NCBI RefSeq assembly: GCF_022662305.1
Contig: NZ_JAKNQH010000001.1
Coordinates: 744,001 to 808,000, forward strand
Source: Sphingomonas sp. BAUL-RG-20F-R05-02
GTDB lineage: Bacteria > Pseudomonadota > Alphaproteobacteria > Sphingomonadales > Sphingomonadaceae
Length of the DNA: 64,000 nucleotides
Direction of reading: 5' to 3'
The notes under the pieces are model-generated. The model ran no database searches. It was not told the origin of the DNA and was given only the letters and a program-made list of their open reading frames with translations. Of the stretch, positions 1 to 9,046 are shown piece by piece (within the stretch, counting starts at the first letter, position 1; each line of letters opens with the position of its first letter). The translations under genes were made by a program, and so were the position numbers.

Positions 1-278
1 ACAAGGTCCGCGACCTGACCGCCGAGGGCAATCACGTCGAGCGTGAACTTGCGCTCATCAAGGTGATCGGCACCGGCGACCAGCGCATCGAGGCGTTGCG
101 CCTCGCCGAAGTGTACCGCGCGCGGGTGGTCGATGCCACGATCTCCAGCTTCGTCTTCGAAGTGACCGGCGGGATCGCCAAGATCGACAAGTTCGTCGAG
201 CTGATGGCGGAAGTCGGCCTGATCGAGGTCGCGCGCACCGGCATCGTCGCGATCTCGCGCGGGCGCGAGGCCGCCTGA
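1..278 (+). CDS. ilvN: Acetolactate synthase small (regulatory) subunit, C-terminal part
   Basis: Only the last 91 codons are present; the reading frame enters at base 3 and the 5' end lies outside the window. The visible protein has the C-terminal domain of the IlvN/IlvH family, with segments such as RELALIKV, FVFEVTGG and KIDKFVELM. The subunit binds the catalytic acetolactate synthase chain and gives it valine feedback control in the first common step of branched-chain amino acid synthesis. It lies 105 bp upstream of ilvC in the same direction, as expected for an ilv operon; the catalytic subunit is probably just upstream. The symbol could equally be ilvH. Confidence 0.93.
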   Translation, partial: KVRDLTAEGNHVERELALIKVIGTGDQRIEALRLAEVYRARVVDATISSFVFEVTGGIAKIDKFVELMAEVGLIEVARTGIVAISRGREAA

Positions 279-1403
<1,125 letters not shown>

Positions 1404-1408
1404 TCTCC

Positions 1409-1439
1409 GCGCCGGGTCGCCGTCGTGGCGACCCGGCGC
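1409..1439 (+). terminator. Hairpin terminator after ilvC
   Basis: A perfect 13-bp stem (1409-1421 with 1427-1439) with loop GTCGT begins six bases after the ilvC stop. The tail is not strongly T-rich (TTCGATTG), so termination may be partial or need a factor. Confidence 0.6.
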
Positions 1440-1576
1440 TTCGATTGTGAAGCCTGCGGGCAGCGGCGCAATCGCCACAAACGGGGTACCTGCGAAACGA
1501 TCGGTTGCGGACTCTGGCTTTGACGGGCACGTTCCGCTCGCCCAAGGCTCGCGCACCTCAACAGGAGACCTTCGTG

Positions 1577-2203
1577 ATGCGCCGTTTCATTCTTGCCGCC
1601 TCGCTTGCCGCCGCCGCCGTCGCGGTGCCACTGACCGCGCAGATGCACCGCCCCGACATGCTGCACGGTGCCGGTGCACCCACTGACGTCAAGGCCGGCA
1701 CCTATGCGGTCGAGTCGGGCCATACCCAGGTCGCGTTCAGCGTCAGCCACATGGGCATCTCGCCCTTCGCCGGCTGGTTCTCGGGCGCAAGCGGCTCGAT
1801 GAAGCTGGACCCGGCCCATCTTGACGCCACCACGCTTAGCGTCTCGATCCCCGTCGACAGCGTGCAGACCACCAGCGGCAAGCTGGTCGAGGAACTCAAG
1901 AGCGCCGACTGGCTCGACGCCGGCAAGTATCCGACCGCGACCTTCCGCTCGACCAAGGTGACCGCGCTCGGCCCCGACGCCGCACGCATCGAGGGCCAGC
2001 TCACGCTGCACGGCGTCACCAAGCCCGCCGTAATCGACGCACGCTTCTTCGGCGCGGCGACCAACCCGATGAGCAAGAAGCCGTCGATCGGGTTCCTCGG
2101 CCGGCTTTCGTTCAACCGTTCCGAGTTCGGCGTGACCAAGTACGTGCCCTTGGTGTCCGACCGGACTGTGCTCGTCATCAACGCCGCGTTCGAACTGCAA
2201 TAA
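1577..2203 (+). CDS. YceI-family periplasmic lipocalin-like protein
   Basis: 208 aa from the ATG at 1577, chosen because it follows the Shine-Dalgarno-like CAGGAGA and starts a signal peptide (MRRFILAASLAAAAVAVPLTAQ). A longer frame from 1505 only adds non-signal residues. The mature part has the YceI pattern: AGTYAVESGHTQVAFSVSHM near the N-terminus, then SVQTTSGKLVEELKSADWLDA and HGVTKPAVID. YceI proteins form periplasmic beta-barrels that bind polyisoprenoid or amphiphilic molecules; the ligand here is unknown. The stop shares one base with the start of the next gene, so the two are probably co-transcribed. Confidence 0.88.
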   Translation: MRRFILAASLAAAAVAVPLTAQMHRPDMLHGAGAPTDVKAGTYAVESGHTQVAFSVSHMGISPFAGWFSGASGSMKLDPAHLDATTLSVSIPVDSVQTTSGKLVEELKSADWLDAGKYPTATFRSTKVTALGPDAARIEGQLTLHGVTKPAVIDARFFGAATNPMSKKPSIGFLGRLSFNRSEFGVTKYVPLVSDRTVLVINAAFELQ

Positions 2204-2829
2204 TGACCGAAACGCCGTCCGAGGAAGTCGAAGGCCGGCCCGGCGTCGGCCGGGTCGAGGCATTCTCGGACGGCGTGATCGCCATCATCGTCACGATCAT
2301 GGTGCTGGAATTGCACCCGCCGATCTCGGAAGGGATGGCGAAGCTGTGGACGTTGTGGCCGGTGTTCCTCGCCTATGTGCTGAGCTACGCATACGTGGCG
2401 ATCTACTGGGTCAACCACCACCGGCTGTTCAGCCACGCCACGCATGTCACCAATGGGCTGGTCTGGTCGAACATGCTGCTGCTGTTCGCGCTGTCGCTGG
2501 TGCCGTTCTCGACGTCGTATCTCGGCGAGCATCATTTCAATCGCGAGGCGACGTGGCTGTATCTCGCGACGATGTTGTTCCCGGCACTGTGCTATACGTG
2601 GCTACAGGCGACGATCCGCCGCACTGGTCTCCGCGGCGTCGCCGCCTCGCGATTTTACACCGCCAGCAATCGAAAGGGGATCGCCGCCTCGCTGATCTAT
2701 GCGCTCGGCATCCCGCTGACGTTCGTGTCGCCTTGGCTGGGCATCGGCTGCGCAGCCGTCGTGGCGTTGCTGTGGTTCCTGCCGCAGAGCCGTGTCGACG
2801 GCTGGTTCTCAGGCCGTCAGGCGGACTGA
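2203..2829 (+). CDS. TMEM175-family (DUF1211) potassium-channel-like membrane protein
   Basis: 208 aa with about six hydrophobic segments. The first helix carries the family signature R-x-E-A-F-S-D-G-V-I-A-I (RVEAFSDGVIAIIVTIMV, about residues 17-34); the FSD motif is the potassium-filter hallmark of bacterial TMEM175 channels. A second block, YWVNHHRLF, is also typical. The start overlaps the YceI stop by one base (TAATG). The 3' end overlaps by 13 bp the end of the convergent BLUF gene. Family assignment is firm; conductance and physiological role are not shown by sequence. Confidence 0.85.
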   Translation: MTETPSEEVEGRPGVGRVEAFSDGVIAIIVTIMVLELHPPISEGMAKLWTLWPVFLAYVLSYAYVAIYWVNHHRLFSHATHVTNGLVWSNMLLLFALSLVPFSTSYLGEHHFNREATWLYLATMLFPALCYTWLQATIRRTGLRGVAASRFYTASNRKGIAASLIYALGIPLTFVSPWLGIGCAAVVALLWFLPQSRVDGWFSGRQAD

Positions 2830-3215
2830 AGCCGCGCGAAGCTGGTGAATTGCGCGCGGACGCTGGGCGACGCGTCGATAGTGAGCGCATCGACGCGGTC
2901 GATCGCCGCCTGTCCCGCCGCCTCGCCCGCACCGAGCGACGCCATCGCCCAGTCGCCAAACTCGCGGGTATCGACTTCACGGCGTGACAGCGTGACGACC
3001 GCGGCGTGGCGATCGTCCGCCTTGATCCGCGCGATCGCCGTCTCGACCACCGCCGCCGGTCCTTCGAGCGCTTGCAGGAAACGTCGGCCGTTGAAGAACA
3101 ACAGTCCGCTGATCCCGTCACGCGCATTGTTGCGGCGCGATGCCGACAGGATGCGCGTGAGTTCCGGTTCGCGCATCGCCGGTGTGGCGGTACTGATGTA
3201 AATCAACTGCAACAT
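2817..3215 (-). CDS. BLUF-domain blue-light photoreceptor
   Basis: 132 aa, essentially a stand-alone BLUF domain that binds FAD and senses blue light through a Tyr-Gln hydrogen-bond switch. All key residues are present with the same spacing as in AppA: Y6, N30, Q48 and W89 (AppA Y21, N45, Q63, W104). The blocks LIYIST, DGISGLLFFNG and FLQALEG are canonical. No output domain is fused, so it must act through a partner, as other short BLUF proteins do. The downstream partner is not evident. Its last 13 bp overlap the end of the convergent TMEM175-type gene. Confidence 0.95.
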   Translation of the reverse strand: MLQLIYISTATPAMREPELTRILSASRRNNARDGISGLLFFNGRRFLQALEGPAAVVETAIARIKADDRHAAVVTLSRREVDTREFGDWAMASLGAGEAAGQAAIDRVDALTIDASPSVRAQFTSFARLQSA

Positions 3216-3300
3216 CGGTGCATCTCCTTGTCTTGAGAGGATTTATCGACGGTGTTTGAGCGAATGGTTAACACCAGGGGATTTATTGCGCCGATCAGGC

Positions 3301-3330
3301 TGGACAAACCGCGTAACGCGACGCTATCGC
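3301..3330 (+). promoter_or_regulatory. Candidate leuA promoter
   Basis: TGGACA at 3301-3306 and TATCGC at 3325-3330 are separated by 18 bp, a possible sigma-70 promoter. Transcription would start around 3337, almost exactly at the leader-peptide ATG, so the leader could be leaderless. Inferred from sequence only. Confidence 0.35.
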
Positions 3331-3338
3331 TAGCAAGG

Positions 3339-3383
3339 ATGACGATCGGGACCGGCCTGCTGCTTCGACTTACGCGCCCTTAG
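3339..3383 (+). CDS. leuA leader peptide (14 aa, Leu-rich)
   Basis: A short ORF, ATG 3339 to TAG 3383, encodes [14 protein letters not shown]. Four of its five central codons (LLLRL) are leucine codons. It ends inside the first of two overlapping RNA hairpins that precede leuA. This is the classical arrangement for ribosome-mediated attenuation of leucine biosynthesis: the ribosome stalls at Leu codons when charged tRNA-Leu is scarce and shifts the RNA fold. AAGG lies immediately before the ATG, too close for a normal ribosome site; the candidate promoter position suggests leaderless translation. Too short to be certain from composition alone. Confidence 0.6.
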   Translation: MTIGTGLLLRLTRP

Positions 3384-3433
3384 GCGCGACCGTCCCGTTG
3401 CGCGGCTTTGCCGACGCACGACGCGCCTGAGGG
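3373..3433 (+). promoter_or_regulatory. Probable leuA attenuator (alternative RNA hairpins)
   Basis: Segment 3373-3378 (CGCGCC) pairs with 3383-3388 (GGCGCG) as a 6-bp hairpin. The right arm, extended to 3377-3388, can instead pair with 3422-3433 over 12 positions with one G-U pair. The structures are mutually exclusive. A middle hairpin (CGGC 3403-3406 with GCCG 3410-3413, extended by TGCG/CGCA) lies between them. No clear U-run follows, so the mechanism could be termination or masking of the leuA start. Confidence 0.5.
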
Positions 3434-3474
3434 CAAGACCGAGTTCCCCACCCTTCAGCAAGCGAGATACGCCC

Positions 3475-5136
3475 ATGCTGCGCGATCCTTCGACCAAATA
3501 CCGCCCCTTCCCGCAGATCGATCTGCCCAATCGCGAATGGCCTTCGCGCACGATCACCCATGCGCCGCGCTGGCTGTCGACCGATCTGCGCGACGGCAAT
3601 CAAGCGCTGATCGACCCGATGGATGCCGAGAAGAAGACGCGGATGTTCGATCTGCTCTGCAAGGTCGGCATGAAGGAGATCGAGGTCGGCTTTCCGAGCG
3701 CGGGCGCGACCGAGTTCGATTTCATCTCCGGCCTGGTGCAGACCAGCCGCATCCCGGACGATGTGACGGTGCAGGTGCTGACGCAGTCGCGCCGCGACCT
3801 GATCGAGAAAAGCTTTGAGTCCCTGCGCGGTGCGCCCAAGGCTATCGTCCACCTCTACAATGCGGTCAGCCCGGCTTGGCGCAAGATCGTATTCGGCATG
3901 ACGCGCGACGAGATCCGCGCAATCGCGATCGAGGGTGCGAAAATCCTGCGCGACTGCGCCGCCGCGCAGCCCGACACCGACTGGTTTTTCGAATACAGCC
4001 CAGAGACGTTCTCCACCGCCGAACTCGATTTCTCGGTCGAGGTTTGTGAGGCGGTGATGGAGGTGTTGCGCCCTACCCCCGACCACAAGCTGATCCTCAA
4101 CCTGCCCGCCACGGTCGAGGCGGCGACGCCCAACGTCTATGCCGATCAGATCGAATGGTTCGGCAAGAACATCCGCAACCGTGATTCGATCGCAATCAGC
4201 CTGCATACGCACAACGATCGTGGCACCGGGGTCGCTGCGGCGGAACTCGGGCTGATGGCGGGGGCGGACCGGGTCGAGGGCTGTCTGCTCGGCAATGGCG
4301 AACGGACCGGCAATTGCGATCTCGTGACGGTCGCGCTCAACATGTACACGCAAGGCCTGTCGCCGGGCCTCGACCTGTCGGACATCGACGAGATCGTCAA
4401 CACGGTGAACTATTGCACGCAACTGCCGGTGCATCCGCGCACGCCCTATGCCGGCGATCTGGTGTTCACCGCCTTTTCAGGCAGCCATCAGGACGCGATC
4501 AAGAAGGGTCTCGCCGCGCAAGAAGCCAAGAACGATCCGCTGTGGGAGGTGCCGTATCTGCCGATCGATCCCGCCGATCTAGGCCGCAGCTACGAAGCGG
4601 TGATCCGCGTCAACTCGCAATCCGGCAAGGGCGGCGTCGCCTGGGTGATCGAGCAGGACAAGGGGCTGAAGCTGCCCAAGCGCTTGCAGGCGGATTTCAG
4701 CCGTTACGTTCAGGCGCTGGCGGACGAAACCAGCCGCGAACTGAACGCCGCCGATATCTGGGGCGCGTTCGAGCGGACCTATCTCGCCAAGTCCGGCGAC
4801 CGGTTCGTGCTTGGCGCGTATGACGAAACGCGGGGACCGGCCAACGAGCGCATCTTCGTCGGCGATATCGAAGTGGCTGGCGAGCATCATTCGGTGAGCG
4901 GGCGCGGCAACGGCCTGATCTCTAGCGTAACCGCCGCGCTCGCCGATGGCTTTGGTGTGAACCTTGAAGTGGCCGATTACGTCGAACACGCGATCGGCAA
5001 GGGGTCGGACGTGCGCGCCGCCGCCTATGTCGAGTGCCGCACCGTCGAAGGGCGGACGGTTTGGGGTGTTGGCATCGACGAGGATATCGCCACTGCCTCT
5101 GTTCGAGCGGTGCTGTCGGCGGCGAACCGGGTGTAA
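3475..5136 (+). CDS. leuA: 2-isopropylmalate synthase (long form)
   Basis: 553 aa, the length of the long LeuA type. It condenses 2-oxoisovalerate with acetyl-CoA, the first committed step of leucine synthesis. The catalytic HMGL-like TIM barrel starts with [13 protein letters not shown] (R39, D40 and Q43 active-site positions). Metal-binding [11 protein letters not shown] is near residue 240 and the GNGERTGN loop follows. The C-terminal roughly 150 residues form the LeuA dimerisation/allosteric domain that usually gives leucine feedback inhibition. The gene is preceded by a Leu-codon leader peptide and alternative hairpins and followed by a convergent terminator hairpin. Confidence 0.97.
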   Translation: MLRDPSTKYRPFPQIDLPNREWPSRTITHAPRWLSTDLRDGNQALIDPMDAEKKTRMFDLLCKVGMKEIEVGFPSAGATEFDFISGLVQTSRIPDDVTVQVLTQSRRDLIEKSFESLRGAPKAIVHLYNAVSPAWRKIVFGMTRDEIRAIAIEGAKILRDCAAAQPDTDWFFEYSPETFSTAELDFSVEVCEAVMEVLRPTPDHKLILNLPATVEAATPNVYADQIEWFGKNIRNRDSIAISLHTHNDRGTGVAAAELGLMAGADRVEGCLLGNGERTGNCDLVTVALNMYTQGLSPGLDLSDIDEIVNTVNYCTQLPVHPRTPYAGDLVFTAFSGSHQDAIKKGLAAQEAKNDPLWEVPYLPIDPADLGRSYEAVIRVNSQSGKGGVAWVIEQDKGLKLPKRLQADFSRYVQALADETSRELNAADIWGAFERTYLAKSGDRFVLGAYDETRGPANERIFVGDIEVAGEHHSVSGRGNGLISSVTAALADGFGVNLEVADYVEHAIGKGSDVRAAAYVECRTVEGRTVWGVGIDEDIATASVRAVLSAANRV

Positions 5137-5143
5137 GCGATCG

Positions 5144-5175
5144 CGGCTACCCGCCTCACTTGGGGAGGGTAGCCG
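5144..5175. terminator. Bidirectional hairpin between leuA and folB
   Basis: A perfect 9-bp stem (CGGCTACCC 5144-5152 with GGGTAGCCG 5167-5175) fills the gap between the convergent leuA and folB stops. It lacks a T-run on the plus side. Confidence 0.5.
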
Positions 5176-5574
5176 TCACCGCCGCCGAAGGATTTCGCAG
5201 CCGATCCGCGCATCGGGGTAGATGTCCGCCTTCACAGTTCGCACCCGCACCCCGACCACGCGACGATCGGTCATCGCTAATGCGGCGATCGCCTCACACA
5301 ACGTCTCCTGCAACTCAAAATGGCGTGAGCCGGCGAGCGCGTGGATGCCGGTGCGCAGGAAATCGTAATCGACCACTGCGTCGATCCGGTCGGCCGGGGG
5401 GGCTTCACCGTAATCGCAGTACAGCCACACGCTGACCAACACGCGCTGCGGCCCGGCGCGTTCCGCCGGATGGATGCCCAGGCCCACGGAAATATCCAGC
5501 GTGTCGAGCAACGTGATGTAACTCGCCCGACCTGCGGCGGGGTCGTCCAGATCGCGAAAATCAGTCAAGCGCAC
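5176..5574 (-). CDS. folB: Dihydroneopterin aldolase family protein
   Basis: 132 aa, close to the usual 120 or so for FolB. The enzyme cleaves dihydroneopterin to hydroxymethyl-dihydropterin in folate synthesis. Family features are the N-terminal strand around VGLGIHPAERAGPQRVLVSV, the VVDYDFLRTGI segment, the conserved ELQETLCEAIA helix with its catalytic-region Glu, and a C-terminal VRVRTVKADIY strand. It overlaps the end of the upstream SDR gene by 14 bp and forms the last gene of a folE - SDR - folB operon. Residues normally carrying the catalytic Tyr/Lys were not checked individually. Confidence 0.88.
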   Translation of the reverse strand: MRLTDFRDLDDPAAGRASYITLLDTLDISVGLGIHPAERAGPQRVLVSVWLYCDYGEAPPADRIDAVVDYDFLRTGIHALAGSRHFELQETLCEAIAALAMTDRRVVGVRVRTVKADIYPDARIGCEILRRR

Positions 5575-6334
5575 GCTCCCGGGTCGCGAACATCACATCG
5601 CTGTCGCGGGTGATGAACCGCTGCCCGCAATCCACGAAGATGTTCTGTCCGGTGATGCCGCCGCACATCAGAAGCCATGCCACGGTGCCGGCGATATCCT
5701 CTGCTGAAACGGGGCGGCGCAGCAGATTGTCACGCGCTACCGCCTCGAACTCGTCCGCGCTCTGGTCGTGGCTGACCATCGTCAGCCCAGGCGACACCGC
5801 ATTGACGCGCACGCGCGGGGCGAGCGCCTGTGCGAGCATCACCGTCGCACTGTCGAGCGCAGTCTTGCTGAGTGAGTAGGAGAAGAAGTCCGGGTTAAGG
5901 TTAGCAATCTTCTGATCGAGCACGTTGACGATCGCGCCATCCGCGATCCCGTCCTGCCGCGCCAGCGCCGTCGCCAACGCGATGGGCCCGGCAAGGTTGG
6001 TCTGGATCATCGTCGCGAACAGATCCGGCTTCTCGTGCGGCGGCCGGTCGAAGTCGAACAGCGATGCGCAGTTCACCAGCCCATCGACAATCCCCCCCGC
6101 CGCCGCGCGCGCGTCCGCGAACACCCGGTCGGCATCGACCGAAATGTCGCCGTGGATCAACCACGCGTCCGCGCCGCCGGCGCGCAGATCGCTCACCAGT
6201 GCTTCGGCATCCTCGGCCGAGTGGAAATGGTGGACGACGACCCGGTGTCCTGCATCCGCCAGGGTTCTGGCGATCTCCGCGCCAATCCGACGCGCCGCGC
6301 CGGTGACGAGAACGGTACGTCGCACGCGGATCAA
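5561..6334 (-). CDS. Short-chain dehydrogenase, pteridine-reductase-like
   Basis: 257 aa classical SDR. The cofactor loop TGAARRIG (residues 11-18), with basic residues suited to NADPH, and the catalytic Y-x3-K (YSLSK near residue 155) are intact; VNAVSPG follows. Its place between folE and folB suggests dihydromonapterin or dihydrofolate reductase activity like FolM; this is context-based. The start is TTG at 6334, overlapping the folE stop as TTGA, which supports translational coupling. An in-frame GTG three codons later is the alternative. Confidence 0.82.
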   Translation of the reverse strand: MIRVRRTVLVTGAARRIGAEIARTLADAGHRVVVHHFHSAEDAEALVSDLRAGGADAWLIHGDISVDADRVFADARAAAGGIVDGLVNCASLFDFDRPPHEKPDLFATMIQTNLAGPIALATALARQDGIADGAIVNVLDQKIANLNPDFFSYSLSKTALDSATVMLAQALAPRVRVNAVSPGLTMVSHDQSADEFEAVARDNLLRRPVSAEDIAGTVAWLLMCGGITGQNIFVDCGQRFITRDSDVMFATRERALD

Positions 6335-6951
6335 AGCCCCATCAGCGCGAGCACTTCCTTCCGGCTGCGGTCGTCATCGCGGAACACGCCCATCATGCGG
6401 CTTGTCGTCATCGACACGCCGGGCGTACGCACGCCGCGTGCCGTCATGCAGGCATGGCTCGCCTCAATCACGACGGCCACGCCGACCGGCGCGAGATTGT
6501 CCCAGATGCAGTCCGCTACCTCGGCGGTAAGCCGCTCCTGCACTTGCAGGCGCCGCGCGAAGGCATGCAGCACGCGCGCCAGTTTCGAGATGCCGACGAC
6601 GTGGTTTTTCGGCAGATAGGCGATGTGCGCCTTGCCGATGATGGGTGCCATGTGATGTTCGCAATGCGACTGGAACGGAATGTCTTTCAGCAGCACGATC
6701 TCGTCATAGCCGCCAACCTCTTCGAAAACGCGCGAGAGGTGATAGGCTGGATCGTCCTCGTACCCGGCACAATATTCCCGCCAGGCGCGGGCAACGCGGT
6801 TGGGCGTATCGAGTAGCCCCTCGCGCGCGGGATCGTCACCGGTCCAACGGATGAGCGTCCGCACCGCGTCGGCGACATCGTCCGGAACGACGATCTTGCC
6901 GTCGTCGCCGATCAGATCTCCGGATGTTGCGGTGCCCGATCGTTGGTTCAT
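6331..6951 (-). CDS. folE: GTP cyclohydrolase I
   Basis: 206 aa, type IA enzyme that turns GTP into dihydroneopterin triphosphate, the first step to folate. The zinc ligands are C97, H100 and C168, within SHCEHH and ASHACMTARG, equivalent to E. coli C110, H113 and C181. The blocks TPNRVARAW and RLQVQERLTAEVAD are typical. First gene of the folE - SDR - folB operon; its stop is coupled to the TTG start of the SDR gene by a 4-bp overlap. A 7-bp stem hairpin (6987-6993 with 7001-7007) lies in its putative 5' leader. Confidence 0.97.
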   Translation of the reverse strand: MNQRSGTATSGDLIGDDGKIVVPDDVADAVRTLIRWTGDDPAREGLLDTPNRVARAWREYCAGYEDDPAYHLSRVFEEVGGYDEIVLLKDIPFQSHCEHHMAPIIGKAHIAYLPKNHVVGISKLARVLHAFARRLQVQERLTAEVADCIWDNLAPVGVAVVIEASHACMTARGVRTPGVSMTTSRMMGVFRDDDRSRKEVLALMGL

Positions 6952-7301
6952 TGCACATCCTCAGTGATTAGCTTCACGGTGCGACGCGCGCCCGACGCTT
7001 GGGCGCGATTATCTGCGACGTCCAGAGCAGATACGGTCTGCCTGCTGGCTCCGCAATGGTGGCGGGCAGATAGGGTTCTTGCGGCGCGGCTCACCTGAGA
7101 TCAAGCCGCCTGAGCGATCAGAATTTGCAACCCCCGGCGTCTCTCTTTATCGAGCGCGCCCCGGCCCGCTTCCGTAACGACACGGGCCATAGCGGTCAGG
7201 ACGCGCGACATCGAACCAAAGGCGGCGCACAAGCGCACCCACGCTGCGCGCCAGCGCGCAACCGATGTCGCGAAGAACGACACAGCAGGAAGGACCAAAG
7301 A
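6952..7301. other. Intergenic region folE / SWIB gene
   Basis: 350 bp between divergent genes, so it must hold both promoters. The only clear structure is the GC-rich hairpin 6987-7007 (stem CGCGCCC/GGGCGCG, loop GACGCTT). A frame on the plus strand upstream of 7302 is open to 7125 but has no coding character. No gene was recognised. Confidence 0.5.
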
Positions 7302-7577
7302 ATGGCAAAGACCGAAACCGCAGCAGCGCCAAAAACCGGCGGCATCCACGCGCCGATCCAGCCTTCGGAAGATCTGGCGAAGATCGTCGGCAGCGATCGG
7401 CTTCCGCGCAGCGAAGTCATCAGCAAGGTCTGGGAATATATCAAGAAACACGATCTCCAGAACCCGGAGAACAAGCGCGAGATCGTCGCGGACGAGAATC
7501 TCAAGAAGATCTTCGGCAAGGATCGGGTGACGATGTTCGAGATGAACAAACATCTCGCCGGTCACATGAAGGCCTGA
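7302..7577 (+). CDS. SWIB/MDM2-domain protein
   Basis: 91 aa from the ATG at 7302, which follows the strong ribosome site AGGAAGGA; an upstream extension in the same frame is not protein-like. Residues about 20-88 form one SWIB domain, with the typical features SEDLAKIVGSDRLPRSEVISKVWEYIKKHDLQ and a C-terminal DRVTMFEMNKHLAGHM. SWIB domains were defined in eukaryotic chromatin remodelling subunits; small stand-alone versions exist in bacteria and chlamydiae, where a role in chromosome or topoisomerase function is proposed but not settled. Confidence 0.92.
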   Translation: MAKTETAAAPKTGGIHAPIQPSEDLAKIVGSDRLPRSEVISKVWEYIKKHDLQNPENKREIVADENLKKIFGKDRVTMFEMNKHLAGHMKA

Positions 7578-7586
7578 ACGGCCCGA

Positions 7587-7615
7587 CGGGGCGCCGGCTC
7601 ATGGCTGACGCCCCG
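7587..7615. terminator. Hairpin between SWIB gene and tRNA-Arg
   Basis: A 7-bp stem, CGGGGCG (7587-7593) with CGCCCCG (7609-7615), lies 10 bp after the SWIB gene stop and faces the converging tRNA gene. No T-run. Confidence 0.4.
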
Positions 7616-7649
7616 CAGTACCAAGGGCAGTCGCTACACGGGGCGGAAT

Positions 7650-7726
7650 TGGTGGTCCCGGAGGGACTCGAACCCCCGACGCCCACATTAGGAATGTGGC
7701 GCTCTATCCGGCTGAGCTACGGAACC
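7650..7726 (-). tRNA. tRNA-Arg (anticodon CCU)
   Basis: A complete 77-nt cloverleaf including an encoded CCA end. The acceptor arm GGTTCCG pairs with CGGGACC (one G-U), discriminator A73. The anticodon stem CCACA/TGTGG holds loop TTCCTAA, anticodon CCT, which reads AGG. The T-loop GGTTCGAGTCC is canonical. It lies 50 bp downstream of the DUF1178 gene on the same strand. tRNA-Arg(CCU) is a frequent integration target, but no integrase or duplicated tRNA end was seen nearby. Confidence 0.97.
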
Positions 7727-7775
7727 ACGCTGCCCTCCCCCTAACCTGCCGCGCTCGCGCGCTCAAGCGTGTCGA

Positions 7776-8228
7776 TCAGTTGATCGTCTCGGGCGGCAGA
7801 ACCGGAAAGGGAAGCGGCGCGACCGCGACGCCTTCGTCGATCAAGGATTTGGCTTCTGCCAGCGACGTTTGGCCGTGGATCGGCCCCGCCGGCAGCTCAC
7901 CGGCATGCATTGCCCGCGCCCGTTCCGGGAAAGCCGTGCCGACCCATTCGGAACCGGCCAGCGCCTTTGCTTGCGCTGCTGCCATTGCGCGCATCGCCGC
8001 CTTGATCGTTGCCGGGTCTGGCGGTGCATCGGTCATCGCAGAAGCGGCGGGGCGGGTGTTGCCCTTAGCCGCTACGTTCGGCGCCATAACGGCTTTGACC
8101 ACATCGCCGTCCCCGCAAAACGGGCAAGACAGCAGGCCACGCTCGCGCTGCTCCTGATAAGCAGCGCTCGATCCGAACCATGCCTCGAAGACGTGCGCCT
8201 GCGAACAGCGCAGGTCAAAGACGATCAT
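7776..8228 (-). CDS. DUF1178 family protein
   Basis: 150 aa. The N-terminus MIVFDLRCSQAHVFEAWF, followed by LLSCPFCGDGDVVKAVMAPNV, is the signature of DUF1178, small proteins with a C-x2-C zinc-ribbon-like motif (here CPFC, with the family's first Cys at C8). The C-terminal half has the usual A-rich helix and GTAFPERARAMHAGE block. Function is unknown. The ATG overlaps the stop of the nitrilase-family gene by 4 bp (ATGA), making it the last protein gene in the comF - grxC - nitrilase operon. Confidence 0.88.
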   Translation of the reverse strand: MIVFDLRCSQAHVFEAWFGSSAAYQEQRERGLLSCPFCGDGDVVKAVMAPNVAAKGNTRPAASAMTDAPPDPATIKAAMRAMAAAQAKALAGSEWVGTAFPERARAMHAGELPAGPIHGQTSLAEAKSLIDEGVAVAPLPFPVLPPETIN

Positions 8229-9046
8229 GTGGTCGACACTTCGGGGATGGGTCGGCGGTGCGCGATCACCGGTACGCGTGCGCGCACATCGGCGATCCGT
8301 GCCGGGTCTATGTCAGCAAACCCGAGTCCGGCAGCCTCACCCATGTCGAGCAGCACCGTGCCCCACGGGTCGATCACCACCGAATGGCCGTACGTTGCGC
8401 GGCCATCCTCATGCGTGCCGGTCTGCGCAGCGGAAACGACATAGGCAGCCGACTCGATCGCACGCGCGCGCTGAAGGATATGCCAATGCGCCGCACCGGT
8501 CGGCCGCGTGAACGCGGCCGGCGTCGCCAGCACCGTCGCGCCGGCATCGCTCAGCGCCGCGAACAGCGCGGCAAAGCGCAGATCGTAGCAGATCGACAGA
8601 CCGAGTGCGCCGACCGGTGTATCGACCACCACCGCATTGGCACCCGGAGCGTAAGCAGCGGATTCACGCCAGCTTTCACCACTTGGCAGGTCGACGTCGA
8701 ATAAATGTAGCTTATCGTAACGCGCCCGGACCTCACCGGCGTCATCGATCACGAAGGCGCGGTTCGCCAGCCTGCCATCATTGCCGTGTACCGCAAGCGA
8801 GCCGAGGTGCACCCAAATGCCATGTTCCCTCGCCGCCGTGCGGGTCGCTGCCAGCACCGGATCATCACCTTCCGCGTGGAGCGAAGCGGCAGCGCGTTTG
8901 CGGTTTTGATCGATCAGGCCGGACATTTCCGGCGTGAACAGCATCGCCGCCCCGCTTCGCGCCGCTTCCGCCGCCGCGTCGACGATGGTGCGTGCATTGG
9001 CAAGCGGATCGACCCCGCTCGTCATCTGGAGCAGCGCGATCTTCAT
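8225..9046 (-). CDS. Carbon-nitrogen hydrolase, Nit1/Nit2-like amidase
   Basis: 273 aa nitrilase-superfamily enzyme. The catalytic triad is visible as E40 (FTPEMSGL), K112 (RYDKLHLFDVDLP) and C153 (LSICYDLRF). The pattern best matches the Nit1/Nit2 branch, which hydrolyses omega-amides such as deaminated glutathione or 2-oxoglutaramate; the exact substrate cannot be read from sequence. It overlaps grxC upstream and the DUF1178 gene downstream by 4 bp each. The adjacent glutaredoxin is consistent with glutathione metabolite repair. Confidence 0.92.
   Translation of the reverse strand: MKIALLQMTSGVDPLANARTIVDAAAEAARSGAAMLFTPEMSGLIDQNRKRAAASLHAEGDDPVLAATRTAAREHGIWVHLGSLAVHGNDGRLANRAFVIDDAGEVRARYDKLHLFDVDLPSGESWRESAAYAPGANAVVVDTPVGALGLSICYDLRFAALFAALSDAGATVLATPAAFTRPTGAAHWHILQRARAIESAAYVVSAAQTGTHEDGRATYGHSVVIDPWGTVLLDMGEAAGLGFADIDPARIADVRARVPVIAHRRPIPEVSTT

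Noticed and set aside
1505..1576. Upstream extension of the YceI-family gene
   Set aside because: It would place 24 non-signal residues before a clear signal peptide; the ATG at 1577 has the ribosome site.
7650..7726. tRNA-Arg as an integration site
   Set aside because: No integrase, direct repeat of the tRNA end or composition change beside it.
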